The notes beneath the pieces are model-generated. The model searched no databases. It saw only the letters and a program-made list of their open reading frames with translations, and was not told the DNA's origin. A program made the translations under genes and the position numbers. Shown here piece after piece: positions 36,010-47,510 of a DNA stretch of 64,000 bases (its first letter is position 1; each line of letters starts with the position of its first letter). The stretch lies in NCBI RefSeq assembly GCF_016583825.1, contig NZ_NRRV01000022.1, positions 21,169-85,168 on the forward strand. Reading direction: 5' to 3'. Origin of the DNA: Thiohalocapsa halophila. Its GTDB lineage: Bacteria > Pseudomonadota > Gammaproteobacteria > Chromatiales > Chromatiaceae.

Positions 36010-36753
36010 TTAGCGGGTCTTGCGCCGCCAAGCAGCTAGTCCAAACGCGGCCAAACCCGTAGTTGCCATCAAAAGCAGAGAGGAGGGTTCGGGCATCACC
36101 GTGATTTCATCAAATCGCTGATTCGCGGACCCGGTGCCGGCGGTCTGCGGATCGATCGCGAATCCAAGATGGTTTAAGGTTCCCGACAATGCACTGGAGG
36201 GGTTGGTGGTTCCGCCGAAATACAAATTCCCGCCATAATCGCCTCCCGAAGCGGTGGTTCCCCCAGCAGTGAAATCCATTGCGTACCAATTAGCGGGGCC
36301 GGGATTGAACATCAGCGTGTGCTCCATCCACTCGGGGCCGCCATTATACCCGACTGTGCTGCGGTACCAGCTTCCGCCCACTTCAACCGTCAGGTAAAAA
36401 TCTCCGGCATTGCCATCTCCACGGGAATGAAAGGTGATTTCCGTAATATCTGACACATTGATGGAACTGCTGCCCGAAGGCAGATTGTTCGCGAAAATCA
36501 GATTCGGCTGTTCGGTCCAACCGTTGCCCTCGAAAATATAGCTTCCAATTGCATCGGAACCGGTGGTAATCCAGGTGCCGCCGTCGGTGCCATTTGCTTC
36601 GTCCGACAAATCCTGGGCAGTAGAGCCCGTGTAGGACTTCCAACCTGCTTCGTTCGGCGTCTGACTTTCAACCGGGAAGGTTTCGAAATAGAGGTGAGCT
36701 GGCGCTTGAGTGGCGAAGAGAGCCAAGACGATAAGGAGGGGAGTATATTTCAT
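36010..36753 (-). CDS. PEP-CTERM sorting-domain protein
   Basis: A 247-aa exported protein: signal peptide MKYTPLLIVLALFATQAPA, a beta-rich Gly/Ser/Thr body, and the C-terminal signal MPEPSSLLLMATTGLAAFGL followed by AAWRRKTR. Exosortase removes such tails and the protein goes to the surface or extracellular matrix. The DNA is clearly less GC-rich than its neighbours, so recent acquisition is possible. No exosortase gene is in the window. ATG at 36753 is chosen because it starts the signal peptide. Confidence 0.8.
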   Translation of the reverse strand: MKYTPLLIVLALFATQAPAHLYFETFPVESQTPNEAGWKSYTGSTAQDLSDEANGTDGGTWITTGSDAIGSYIFEGNGWTEQPNLIFANNLPSGSSSINVSDITEITFHSRGDGNAGDFYLTVEVGGSWYRSTVGYNGGPEWMEHTLMFNPGPANWYAMDFTAGGTTASGGDYGGNLYFGGTTNPSSALSGTLNHLGFAIDPQTAGTGSANQRFDEITVMPEPSSLLLMATTGLAAFGLAAWRRKTR

Positions 36754-36901
36754 GCCATGTGGCCGAGTAGCCGGTGGTGGATTTGGAAATTCGCCCGCCT
36801 CTGCGAGCCCAAGGCAGCTTCTTGTCGCAACGCTAGCGAAGACCACAGGGCTGGTCAAGGCTCAACCGAGGGCGGCGCGGACAGCTCAGCAGGCGTAGGG
36901 C

Positions 36902-36982
36902 GTAGGGTGGACAAGCGCAGCGCAGTCCACCAGCTTACCGGCGCTCCCGGGGTGGACTTCGCTGTCGCTCGTCCACCCTACC
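36902..36982. repeat. Long imperfect inverted repeat
   Basis: GTAGGGTGGACAAGCGCAGC (from 36902) and its near-complement ending GTCCACCCTAC (to 36981) form arms of about 30 bases around a 20-base loop. The right arm contains the 14-mer CTTCGCTGTCGCTC shared with 32545-32558. It looks like a dispersed REP-type or MITE-like element. The rest of 36754-37164 holds no gene; a hairpin near 37112-37139 (AAGGC...GCCTT, then CCCTTTT) could terminate the Uma2 gene. Confidence 0.55.
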
Positions 36983-37164
36983 ACTACTGGTCGCGCTAAC
37001 GATCAAGCCGCGCGGGCACACCCTGCGTAGCCAGGGCTGCCAGCTTTGATTTCGTCTGGCCAAGATGGCCTGCCTACCCAGTCAGCACCCAAGGCGGTCG
37101 GAGTTATGATCAAGGCCCAGGATTTGAGCCTTGGCCCTTTTCCCGTGGTCCCTTTTCCCGCTTT

Positions 37165-37638
37165 TTAGATCGCCAGCCGTCCGGTAACACCGGGCAGCGC
37201 CGACACCTGACGCTGACCTTCCGCGCCGAAGAGACGGATCTGGCCTTGTTCATCCACGGTCCAGACCTCTTGGGCGCCATAGCCCAGGTAGAATCGGATC
37301 TTTTCCTCGATCTCGCTGTTGGCATTGGATGGAGACAGGATCTCGACGCAGAGCTCGGGCGCCTGTGGATAGGGTGTACTATCGCCGTACCGACGCAGGA
37401 ACTCGGGTGACATCCACACCACATCCGCCACCTTGACCCCCGCATGGGTGCCAATGGAGCATTCCGTTGCAATCTCGCCATGCGTGAGCACACCCGCCAG
37501 TAAGCGAACCAATTTAGCCTGTTGTATTCCATGACGGTTGGATGCGGGACTCATCACAATCCGTCCCCGTGCATCAAGCTCGATCTTGTACGGGAGGTCG
37601 CGCAGGCTCGGATCATTGATGACATCGGACCATTGCAT
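37165..37638 (-). CDS. Uma2-family endonuclease-like protein
   Basis: A 157-aa protein with an apparently intact Uma2 domain: YKIELDARGRIVMSPASNRH, VKVADVVWMSPEFL, APELCVEILSPSNANSEIEE with the core Asp/Glu and Lys, and YLGYGAQEVWTVDEQGQIRL. ATG at 37638 has GGAG about 9 bases upstream; TTG at 37653 is less likely. The biological role of the family is unknown. It neighbours an IS-like inverted-repeat remnant. Confidence 0.8.
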   Translation of the reverse strand: MQWSDVINDPSLRDLPYKIELDARGRIVMSPASNRHGIQQAKLVRLLAGVLTHGEIATECSIGTHAGVKVADVVWMSPEFLRRYGDSTPYPQAPELCVEILSPSNANSEIEEKIRFYLGYGAQEVWTVDEQGQIRLFGAEGQRQVSALPGVTGRLAI

Positions 37639-37676
37639 CGCGGATGACTCCAAAAAGCAGAAAAGGGGCCAGGCTG

Positions 37677-37871
37677 GAATGGCGGTAACTTAAGCCACTC
37701 CGCGATATGAATCAGACACTTACGTTGACTACGATACGACGATCCAAGCTCTCCTGCGGCACAAGCGGGCGGTCTTCGCATGTCGGACGGCCTGGAGCTG
37801 TTCGGGTTGCAGGCCAAGCGCTTCGCTAAGTGACTGTTTTTATGAAGACGCCGCTTAAGTTAGTGCCATTC
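37677..37871. mobile_element. Short insertion-element remnant bounded by inverted repeats
   Basis: GAATGGCGGTAACTTAAG (37677-37694) and CTTAAGTTAGTGCCATTC (37854-37871) are inverted copies matching at 16 of 18 positions, about 195 bases apart overall. Between them lie short transposase-like pieces (LLRHKRAVF; LELFGLQAKRFAK) in different frames. This fits a deletion derivative of an insertion sequence, perhaps of an IS4-like family. No transposase is intact. The remainder of 37639-38063 shows no gene. Confidence 0.4.
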
Positions 37872-38063
37872 GGGCCAGGCTGCGGAAAGTCTAGCAGGAT
37901 TCGAGTTTGGCCCCTTTTTCTAGGATGCATGCCCTTCGGCTGTCACCTTTGGCCGGGGGGTGTGTGGAGCTTGGAGCACGATGGGCGCGTCACCGGCCGA
38001 CCTGGAGGGTCGCAGCCCCGGTCGGGGCGCAGATGGAGCGGCCGGGGCGCAGGGCGGCAGGCG

Positions 38064-38612
38064 TCAGAAGTAGGGCTTCTCCGGCGCCTCGTCGAACATG
38101 GCGACGCTGGCCATGATCTCCTCGCGGGCCTCTTCGCGGCCGCCCCAGCCGTCGACGCGGACCCACTTGCCCTCGTCGAGGTCCTTGTAGTGCTCGAAGA
38201 AGTGCGCGATCTGGTCCAGCAGGTGCGGGGGCATGTCGCGGAAGCTGGTGATGTTGCGATAGCCCTTGAACAGCTTGTCGATGGGCAGCGCCAGGATCTT
38301 GGCATCGTCCCCGGACTCGTCGGTCATCTTGAGCACCCCGATGGGCCGGCACTCGATGACGGAGCCCGGGATCAGCGGGTAGGGCGTGACCACCATGACG
38401 TCCACCGGGTCGCCGTCCGCGGACAAGGTGTGCGGCACATAGCCGTAGTTGCAGGGGTAGTGCATGGCCGTGGACATGAAGCGATCGACGAACATGGCGC
38501 CGGTCTCCTTGTCCATTTCGTACTTCACCGGCTCGGAGTGGGACGGGATCTCGATGATGACGTTGATCTCGTTCGGGATGCGGTCGCCGCGGGTGACGCG
38601 TTGCAGATCCAT
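38064..38612 (-). CDS. ppa: Soluble inorganic pyrophosphatase
   Basis: A 182-aa family I PPase. [40 protein letters not shown] (the DxDPxD metal site) and DDAKILALP are conserved. It hydrolyses PPi to phosphate in the cytoplasm. Its presence beside two membrane PPases and a PPi-dependent PFK is notable, because it would compete with them for PPi. It lies 205 bases downstream of the first membrane PPase. Confidence 0.95.
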   Translation of the reverse strand: MDLQRVTRGDRIPNEINVIIEIPSHSEPVKYEMDKETGAMFVDRFMSTAMHYPCNYGYVPHTLSADGDPVDVMVVTPYPLIPGSVIECRPIGVLKMTDESGDDAKILALPIDKLFKGYRNITSFRDMPPHLLDQIAHFFEHYKDLDEGKWVRVDGWGGREEAREEIMASVAMFDEAPEKPYF

Positions 38613-38817
38613 GGTGGCTCCTCAGTGGTTGGCGTGCTGTCCGGACGCCGCGGGTGCGGGGCGTGGACATGGAAGGTGACGTGAAGAGGCCGGGAGTTTA
38701 ACGCAGGTGCAGCAAAACTGCCGCCGCGGTCCGGCGCTGCGCCCGAGCTGTGGCGCGGCATGCGTACGGCAGCGCCAGGCGGCCGGCCCGACGCGGCAGG
38801 GCTTGCCTGCTGGGCCG

Positions 38818-40899
38818 TCAGACGATCAGCGGCACCATCAGCAGTGCCACGATGTTGATGATCTTGACCACCGGATTCATGGCCGGGCCGGCGGTGTCCT
38901 TGTAGGGATCGCCGACGGTGTCACCGGTGATCGATGCCTTGTGCGCGTCCGAGCCCGCTCCGCCGAAGCTGCCCTGCTCGATGAGCTTCTTGGCGTTGTC
39001 CCAGGCACCGCCGCCGGCGGTCATGGAGATGGCGAGGAAAAGCCCGGTGACAATGGTGCCGATGAGCATGCCGCCCAGCGCCAAGGCGCCTGCATTGCCG
39101 CCCATGAGCCACTGCAGGCCGTAGGCGACCACCACGGGCACCAGCACCGGCAGCAGCGCGGGCAAGAGCATCTCCGTGATGGCCGAGCGCGTTAGTATAT
39201 CCACGGCGCGGGAGTAGTCCGGCTTCTGGCTCCCGTCCATGATGCCGGGCATGGCCTGGAACTGCCGGCGCACCTCATTGGCGATGCCGCCGGCGGCCCG
39301 GCCCACGGCCTCCATGGCCAGGGCGCCGAACAGATAGGGCACCAGTGCGCCGATGAATAGGCCGATCAGGACGGCTGGATCATCCAACTGGAACGCCAGT
39401 GCCTTGCCCGCCCGCGCGAGGATATGCGTGAAGTCCGCGAAGAGCACCAAGGCCGCGAGCGCGGCGGAGCCGATGGCATAGCCCTTGGTTACCGCCTCGG
39501 TGATATTGCCAACGGCGTCCAGCCGATCGGTGATGCTGCGGATCTCTGGGTCCATGCCCGCCATCTCGGCAATGCCGCCGGCGTTGTCGGTAATCGGGCC
39601 ATAGGCATCCAGTGCGACGATCATCCCCGTCATGCTGAGCATGGCGGTGGCGGCGATGGCAATGCCATAGAGCCCGCCCAGGGAATAAGCCGCCCAGATG
39701 GCCAGGCAGATGACGATCACGGGCGCCGCCGTGGCCTTCATGGCGATGCTCAAGCCGGCGATGACGTTGGTCGCATGGCCGTTGGCGGACGCCCTGGCGA
39801 TGGCGCGCACCGGACCATAGTCGCTCCCGGTGTAGTACTCGGTGATGATGACGATGAGACCGGTGAGTGAGAGTCCGACGGCCGCGGCGCCCAGCACGCC
39901 CCAGCGGCTGACGAGCTCGCCGGTGGACGGCAGCGCCAGGGTCGGCGGCAGCATCAGCCAGGTAACGGGGATGAAGAGCAGCAGAGCGATGATGCTGGCG
40001 GTGGTGAGGCCCTTGTAGAGCACGGCCATGATGCGCTCGTCGCCGTCTTTCGCCTTGACGAAGTAGGTACCGATGACCGTGGCGATGATGGCTGCGCCGC
40101 CGAGGACCAGCGGATAGGCGATGACGCTGGCGCCATGGTTGCCGAGGAGCAGGCCCCCGAGCAGCATGGCCGCCACCAGGGTAACGGCGTAGGTCTCAAA
40201 GAGGTCGGCGGCCATGCCCGCACAGTCGCCGACATTATCCCCGACGCTGTCGGCGATCACCGCTGAATTCCGAGGGTCGTCCTCCCGAATACCGACCTCC
40301 ACCTTGCCCACCAGATCGGCGCCGACGTCGGCCCCCTTGCTGAAGATGCCGCCGCCCAGACGCGCGAACAGAGAAATCAGCGAGCCGCCGAAGGCGAGAC
40401 CGACCAGCGCATAGAGCGCCTGCATCTGTCCGTCCATATCCGACGGATCCGCCGGCGCCAGCCAGAGGTAGTAACCGGCGACCGCCAGCAGCGCAAAGCC
40501 CACCACCAGCAGCCCCGTGACGACGCCGCCGCGGAAGGCCACCTGTAGCGCCGCGTCCATGCCCTTGTGCGCGGCCTGCGCGGTGCGGGCGTTGGCGCGC
40601 ACGGACACCAGCATGCCGATGTAGCCGGCGGCGCCGGAGAGCGTGGCGCCCACCAGGAAGCCCACGGCCGTCTCGAGCCCCAGGATCTGCCAGAGCGCCG
40701 CCATCAGGAGCAGTCCCACCAGGGTGATGGTCAGGTACTGGCGATTCAGGTACGCGGCGGCGCCCTCCTGGATGGCCCCGGCGATCTGGCGCATCTGCTC
40801 GGTGCCTTGAGGCTGGGCCAGGACCCAGCGAATGGACACCATGCCGTAGCCCACGGCGACCAGGGCGCACAGGATGGCGAAGATCGGGCCCATGGACAT
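38818..40899 (-). CDS. hppA: Membrane-bound proton-translocating pyrophosphatase
   Basis: A 693-aa protein with about 16 membrane segments. The PPi site is [20 protein letters not shown] followed by [17 protein letters not shown]. It couples PPi hydrolysis or synthesis to ion transport. The determinant segment reads [16 protein letters not shown]. Proton pumps independent of potassium normally have Lys where this protein has Glu468, and potassium-dependent ones have Ala. Otherwise the segment (VTKGY) resembles the potassium-independent group, so proton pumping is likely but not certain. It lies about 300 bases downstream of the second membrane PPase. Confidence 0.9.
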   Translation of the reverse strand: MSMGPIFAILCALVAVGYGMVSIRWVLAQPQGTEQMRQIAGAIQEGAAAYLNRQYLTITLVGLLLMAALWQILGLETAVGFLVGATLSGAAGYIGMLVSVRANARTAQAAHKGMDAALQVAFRGGVVTGLLVVGFALLAVAGYYLWLAPADPSDMDGQMQALYALVGLAFGGSLISLFARLGGGIFSKGADVGADLVGKVEVGIREDDPRNSAVIADSVGDNVGDCAGMAADLFETYAVTLVAAMLLGGLLLGNHGASVIAYPLVLGGAAIIATVIGTYFVKAKDGDERIMAVLYKGLTTASIIALLLFIPVTWLMLPPTLALPSTGELVSRWGVLGAAAVGLSLTGLIVIITEYYTGSDYGPVRAIARASANGHATNVIAGLSIAMKATAAPVIVICLAIWAAYSLGGLYGIAIAATAMLSMTGMIVALDAYGPITDNAGGIAEMAGMDPEIRSITDRLDAVGNITEAVTKGYAIGSAALAALVLFADFTHILARAGKALAFQLDDPAVLIGLFIGALVPYLFGALAMEAVGRAAGGIANEVRRQFQAMPGIMDGSQKPDYSRAVDILTRSAITEMLLPALLPVLVPVVVAYGLQWLMGGNAGALALGGMLIGTIVTGLFLAISMTAGGGAWDNAKKLIEQGSFGGAGSDAHKASITGDTVGDPYKDTAGPAMNPVVKIINIVALLMVPLIV

Positions 40900-41045
40900 C
40901 GTCTTGTTATCTCCTCAGCAGTGCTCCACGACGGCTTGCGCCGCCGCGCGGCATTGTTCGGTCAGCCCGCTGAGGATTGCAAGGCGAAGAGGCGCGGAGC
41001 ACCAGCAAGATTGTCGGGCCTACCGGCGTCGGCCGGTATGGGAAA

Positions 41046-41126
41046 AGTACGGAGTACGGAGTGCGGAGTACGAAGTACGGAGTGCTGCGGTCGGGGTCCG
41101 CCCCGTACTTCGTACTCCGTACTTCC
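41046..41126. repeat. Heptanucleotide tandem repeat with inverted copy
   Basis: Six 7-base units (AGTACGG, AGTACGG, AGTGCGG, AGTACGA, AGTACGG, AGTGCTG) fill 41046-41087. A complementary run (CCGTACTTCGTACTCCGTACTT) lies at 41103-41124. The two can pair into a long hairpin. The repeat sits in the 303-base gap between the two membrane PPase genes, so it could end transcription or differentially stabilise the upstream message. Confidence 0.6.
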
Positions 41127-41202
41127 TGCTGGATACTTATCCAACCAGCACGGGCGGAGTCAGCCAGCCGCCACGCCCAACGACCCCATCCCAACGACCC
41201 CA

Positions 41203-43398
<2,196 letters not shown>

Positions 43399-43644
43399 GG
43401 CATCGGTACCGCAGATGTGATCGGGCGAGGGACTGAATCGAATGCCGGTCACGCGCCGTCCGCGGCCGCACCAGCGCCATGCCCGGGACGCCAGCGGCGC
43501 CCGGACTGCTGCTCGCCCGGTGCGCTGTGCCACGCCCAGGCGGCACCGGGCCTCCTGCCCGATGCTGGATTGCCGAAAAACCTCAGGGTGATCTCTGGGA
43601 GCGCACCGCCTCTTACGGGCGGTGTCGGTCAGTCGTCGTCGGGG

Positions 43645-44421
43645 TCAGTCGAAGCGCGTCACCTGCGCCGAGCGCCACCAGTCGTAGTGCTTGGACTCCA
43701 GCTCCGCATGGCTCGGGAAGGGATAATAGGCGAAGTCCTTGTGGTCGCCGACATAGAAGCCCCGCTCCACCATGCGGTAGATGATGCCCTGCCTTACCTG
43801 CCGCATCACGAGCTTGTTCTCTTTGGTGTTGTGCTCGAAGTCCAGGAGCACGTCCCGCAGATGGCCGATGGCCGGGTATGGCAGGTCATCGGCGTTGCCG
43901 TGTGCAGGGTCGCTCCACAGCTCGCCGAGCTTCAGCTCCGCGAAGGCGATGCGCGGGACGTTCACCGGGTGCTGCGGGTCCGTGATGGAGCGGCAGAAGG
44001 ACTGCGGCTCCAGCCGGCTCGCCACCAGCGGGCGCACCGGGCAGAACTCCTGATACAGATGCAGCGAGTAGGCGCTGTCTGCGGTGTACTCGCCGCGCGT
44101 GAGCTCCAGCGTGCGGCCGTCGTCGGTGACCAGATAGAGGTTGCCCAGCGCCGACACCGGCACCCGCGCCAGGGCGGTGTAGATGCCGAGGTACACCGAT
44201 GACTTGGGCGCGCCGCTCGGCTGGGTGACGCAGCGCTCGTCCGCAAGGTGGAACGGAAAGTCCCCGCCGCGGAAGGACGGGTCCACCTCGAAGAACAGGG
44301 CCTGGTCGTGGGCGTGCAGGTGGCGGCCCGTCGAGTAGTAGGCACCAAAAGCCGCCGGCTCCAGCTGCGAGGCGATCAGGGCCTCCGGGATCAGCGACAG
44401 GTACAGCCGATAATCGCTCAT
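43645..44421 (-). CDS. Unknown 258-aa protein inside the pyrophosphate gene block
   Basis: A soluble protein (MSDYRLYLSLIPEALIASQL, then GAYYSTGRHLHAHDQALFFE, FPFHLADERCVTQPSGAPKS, GIIYRMVERGFYVGDHKDFA). I do not recognise a family. There is no signal peptide or membrane segment, but there are many aromatic and histidine residues. It lies between PPi-PFK and the sodium-type PPase on the same strand, which suggests a role tied to PPi metabolism or its regulation. The start is MSDYR (44421), with upstream frame sequence not convincing. Confidence 0.7.
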   Translation of the reverse strand: MSDYRLYLSLIPEALIASQLEPAAFGAYYSTGRHLHAHDQALFFEVDPSFRGGDFPFHLADERCVTQPSGAPKSSVYLGIYTALARVPVSALGNLYLVTDDGRTLELTRGEYTADSAYSLHLYQEFCPVRPLVASRLEPQSFCRSITDPQHPVNVPRIAFAELKLGELWSDPAHGNADDLPYPAIGHLRDVLLDFEHNTKENKLVMRQVRQGIIYRMVERGFYVGDHKDFAYYPFPSHAELESKHYDWWRSAQVTRFD

Positions 44422-44727
44422 CGATACCCCCGTGGGACTGCGCCAATGGGACTGCGAGACCAAGCGCCCGCGTTGGGGGATACGCTAACGGAAATGCTTG
44501 CGCTTTGCAGCAACGGTTTTTTGACGCCGCCAACCGGCACAGGGATCGACGGCTTGCAGACGTCTCCACAACGGCAGGTGATGGGCCGCCGCTGGTCCAG
44601 GGATTTGGGGTCGGGGGTCGGGGGTCGAGCACCACGGCGGAGGCGCGCCCGCGACCCCTTTGCCCCGCCGACGCGACCCCCGCCGACGCGACTGGCGAGC
44701 CCACTGGAAGCCGGGCTCAATGCACTG
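44422..44727. other. Spacer with low-complexity repeats
   Basis: 306 bases between the 258-aa gene and pfp, with no gene supported. It contains a GGGGTCGGGGGTCGGGGGTC run (44608-44627) and two copies of GCCGACGCGACCCC (44668-44692 region). Either could stall or end transcription between the two genes. Confidence 0.4.
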
Positions 44728-45981
44728 TCAGACCTCGAACGGCCCGAGCTTCTTCTCCACGCCGACGTTGTCCAGCGTCACGTACTTGGGCAGGCCGTTC
44801 TCGTAGGGAGGATAGTCCTCGCCTGAGATCAGCGGGTAGAGATACTCCCGACACGGCTCGGTGATGCCGTAGCCGTCCTCGCTGATGAAGTCCCGCGGCA
44901 TGAATTTCTCGACGTTGGCCACCTCCGACAGCGGCGCCTCGCCGACCTCCCACACGTAGGGGTCCGAGGATTTGCGCACCACCGTCGGCATGATGGCGTT
45001 GTGGCCCTGGAGCGCGTACTCCACGCCCGCCTTGCCGAGCGCATAGGCCTGCTCCACGTCGGACTTGGATGCCACGTGGCGCGCGGCGCGCTGGAGATAA
45101 TCCGCCACCGCCCAGTGGAACTTGTAGCCCTTGGCCTCCTTGACCATGTTGGCCACCACCGGCGCGGCACCGCCGAGCTGGGCATGGCCGAAGGCGTCGC
45201 GGGTGCCCTGCTCGGCCAGGAAGCGCCCGTCCGGGTAATGGCAGCCCTCGGAGACCACCACGGTGCAGTAGCCGTGCGCTTCCACCTTGGCCTCGACGGC
45301 GGCTATGAACTTGTCGTGGTCGAACTCGATCTCCGGGAACAGGGTTACCACAGGGATGCCCTGGTCCGCCACCAGCGCACCGGCGGCGGCGATCCAGCCC
45401 GCGTGGCGGCCCATGACCTCCAGCACGAAGAGCTTGGTGGAGGTGGCGGCCATGGAGCGCACGTCGAAGCTCGCCTCCAGCGTGGAGGTGGCGATGTACT
45501 TGGCCACTGAGCCGAAGCCCGGGCAGTTGTCGGTGATGGGCAGGTCGTTGTCGACGGTCTTGGGCACGTGAATGGCCTGCACCGGGAAGCCCATCTTCTC
45601 CGACAGCTGGCTCACCTTGTAGCAGGTGTCCGCGGAGTCGCCGCCGCCGTTGTAGAAGAAGTAGCCGATGTCGTGGGCCTTGAAGACCTCGATCAGGCGC
45701 TCGTACTCGCGCCGGTTGGCTTCCAGGCTCTTGAGCTTGTAGCGGCAGGAGCCGAAGCCGCCCGAGGGCGTGTAGCGCAAGGCGGCGATGTTCTCGGCGG
45801 ACTCCCGGCTGGTGTCGATGAGGTCCTCCGTCAGCGCACCGATGATGCCGTTGCGCCCGGCGTAGACGTTGGCGATCTTGTCTTTGTGCTGGCGGGCGGT
45901 CTCGATGACGCCGCAGGCAGAGGCATTGATCACGGCCGTCACACCGCCGGATTGGGCGTAGAAGGCGTTCTTCGCGGTCAT
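44728..45981 (-). CDS. pfp: Pyrophosphate-dependent 6-phosphofructokinase
   Basis: A 417-aa PFK of the PPi-using type: SGGVTAVINASACGV, NGGGDSADT (residues 111-119; Asp where ATP enzymes have Gly), PKTVDNDLP (140-148) and VMGRHAGWIAA. It reversibly interconverts fructose-6-P plus PPi with fructose-1,6-P2. In methanotrophs and thioautotrophs related enzymes also act in the Calvin cycle and are linked to a membrane PPase gene, as here. ATG at 45981 follows GGGGACAGCC; an in-frame ATG at 46032 is less likely. First gene of the minus-strand PPi block. Confidence 0.9.
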   Translation of the reverse strand: MTAKNAFYAQSGGVTAVINASACGVIETARQHKDKIANVYAGRNGIIGALTEDLIDTSRESAENIAALRYTPSGGFGSCRYKLKSLEANRREYERLIEVFKAHDIGYFFYNGGGDSADTCYKVSQLSEKMGFPVQAIHVPKTVDNDLPITDNCPGFGSVAKYIATSTLEASFDVRSMAATSTKLFVLEVMGRHAGWIAAAGALVADQGIPVVTLFPEIEFDHDKFIAAVEAKVEAHGYCTVVVSEGCHYPDGRFLAEQGTRDAFGHAQLGGAAPVVANMVKEAKGYKFHWAVADYLQRAARHVASKSDVEQAYALGKAGVEYALQGHNAIMPTVVRKSSDPYVWEVGEAPLSEVANVEKFMPRDFISEDGYGITEPCREYLYPLISGEDYPPYENGLPKYVTLDNVGVEKKLGPFEV

Positions 45982-47179
45982 GGCTGTCCCCTCTCGTGTT
46001 TTCTCGTCGAAGCGATTGTCGTCTTGGGCCAAGGCCCGGGGCGCCCCGGCGGCCCAGCTGCGGCCCAGCGCAGGTCAATAACTCAGGTCAATAGCCCAGG
46101 CACTGCTCGGGCTGGGGCTCGGGCTCGGGCTCGGGCACATCCCCGCGTGCCTGGGCCTCAAGGGTCGGCCCGCGCCTGCGGGACGGACACCGCGCTCTGC
46201 GAGGTCAACGCTGGATTATGGCGCTCGGACATGGCGAAGGCGGCGGCTCGGTGCCGGCTGCTCAGTGACTGAAGTCGGCATCGGCTCGCGATGGCCGCCG
46301 ACCGGCGGCATGTCCGCTGCGCTGCTCCATGAAGCCAGCGGCCCTATCCAGACGCAAGCCTACAAAATCGCCGCCACCGGCGCATCGAAATCCCGCTGAT
46401 GGGCGTATCGAACGGCTCGATTTGGGACCGGACGCGGTTGTTTTTGCTGATCGCTACCGATGCCGACCCCGCATGGGCAACACCATTGCAAGGGATCTCC
46501 GGATTCTAACGGCTGTGCACTGGGGCGGGGTGCGGGCAGACGCGGATAAGCACGATCCGCGCTGCGCCGGCTAGCCCGCAGCGCCCGCGCCTATTACTGG
46601 TAGGAGATATCACCACCGTAGTAATAATAACGCCTGTGGAAAACTCCAGATCGATCAACAACGTATTATTTATCAGTAATTTGAAGAAATGATTTGCTGT
46701 GCAGTCTTGGCGCCTAGCTTGTGGATAACCTGTCGATAAAACGCGGCCCAAAAACCGCTCACACGTTATCCACAGTCCGCTCGGTCGAGTTTTCAACAGG
46801 GCCCTGTGTTCGTTTGGGACCACCAGACGCGCCGTGTGCGGGTCAGCCGACAATGCGCCGGCGCAGAGCGGCGGCTGGGTTGGGGGTTGCGCGGTGGCGG
46901 GACCAGCGCAGTGGGTGCTGCGGTGTTGACCCCGGCCGGCGGTACAGAGCGCGCAACGCCGGGCGGCACAGACCTGCTGTCTCAGCAATCAGTCTGCGTC
47001 GGCACTCGCATGTGGGAGCGGCATCCCTGCCGCGACGGCCGCCGCAGGGTGCTCAGACGCAGAGCGCAGAGCGCAGAGCGCTGGTCGGTCGGGCTTTCGT
47101 GCTCTTGGTGGCTCGAATAAAGCATTTGAGGGGATGCGAGCGCCGCGCATCGGCCTGCGCAACGTCGATGTCAGCCCCG
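45982..47179. other. Long intergenic region upstream of pfp
   Basis: 1198 bases with no ORF I can support. Left part: a CTCGGG/GGCTCG run (46105-46136) and duplicated CTCAGGTCAATA (46082 and just before). Middle: the DnaA-box cluster described separately. Right part: a GTGGGAGCGGCATCCCTGCCGCGA dispersed-repeat-like segment (47012-47035) and three GCAGAGCG units (47058-47080). The pfp promoter should lie near the left end. Confidence 0.5.
46619..46798. other. oriC: Candidate replication origin: DnaA-box cluster with AT-rich repeats
   Basis: Two exact DnaA boxes lie 37 bases apart in opposite orientation: TGTGGATAA (46720-46728) and TTATCCACA (46766-46774). Near-matches are TGTGGAAAA (46635-46643), TGTCGATAA (46731-46739) and TTTTCAACA (46790-46798). 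Directly beside the first near-match, across CGCC, runs TAGTAATAATAA (46619-46630), like the DnaA-trio/unwinding repeats beside a DnaA box in bacterial origins. An AT-rich stretch (46664-46690) and GATCGATC (46649-46656) follow. All this stands out in GC-rich DNA. dnaA, rpmH and gidA are not in the window, so the call is tentative. Confidence 0.55.
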
Positions 47180-47510
47180 TCAGGCCCCGAGCAACGCCCG
47201 AAACGGGCCGAGGATGCGCCGCTGCGGCGACCAGTCCGTGACCGCGAACACCACATCCGAGAAGACGCCCGCGAAGGGCCCCGTCAGCGCTCCCCGGAAA
47301 TCCCGCGCCGTGCGCTCGGGGTCGTTGCCGAAGGCGCCACAGCCCCAGGCGCCGAGCACCAGGGCGCGATAGCCATGGGCCCGAGCAATGGCCAGCACCC
47401 GGTGGATGCGCGCGCAGAGCAGATCGCCCGCCAACGGCTGACCCACGCCCGGGGCATAGGGCGCCGCACAGGTCACGAAGGAGCAGAGCCAGGGCTCAGG
47501 CATCTCCAGG
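47180..47510 (-). pseudogene. C-terminal fragment of a microbial PARG (TIGR02452-type) protein
   Basis: CSFVTCAAPYAPGVGQ, RALVLGAWGCGAFGNDPERT and FAGVFSDVVFAVTDWSP are the C-terminal half of TIGR02452 macro-fold proteins, which remove poly-ADP-ribose or related groups. The N-terminal half with the catalytic loop is missing. Instead the frame is fused in phase to the C-terminal helicase segment upstream, so the joined product is a chimera made by deletion. Confidence 0.65.

Noticed and set aside
46329..46574. 81-codon plus-strand frame upstream of the DnaA-box cluster
   Set aside because: Composition is Arg/Pro-rich without motif, and it lies in a region of repeats and regulatory features.
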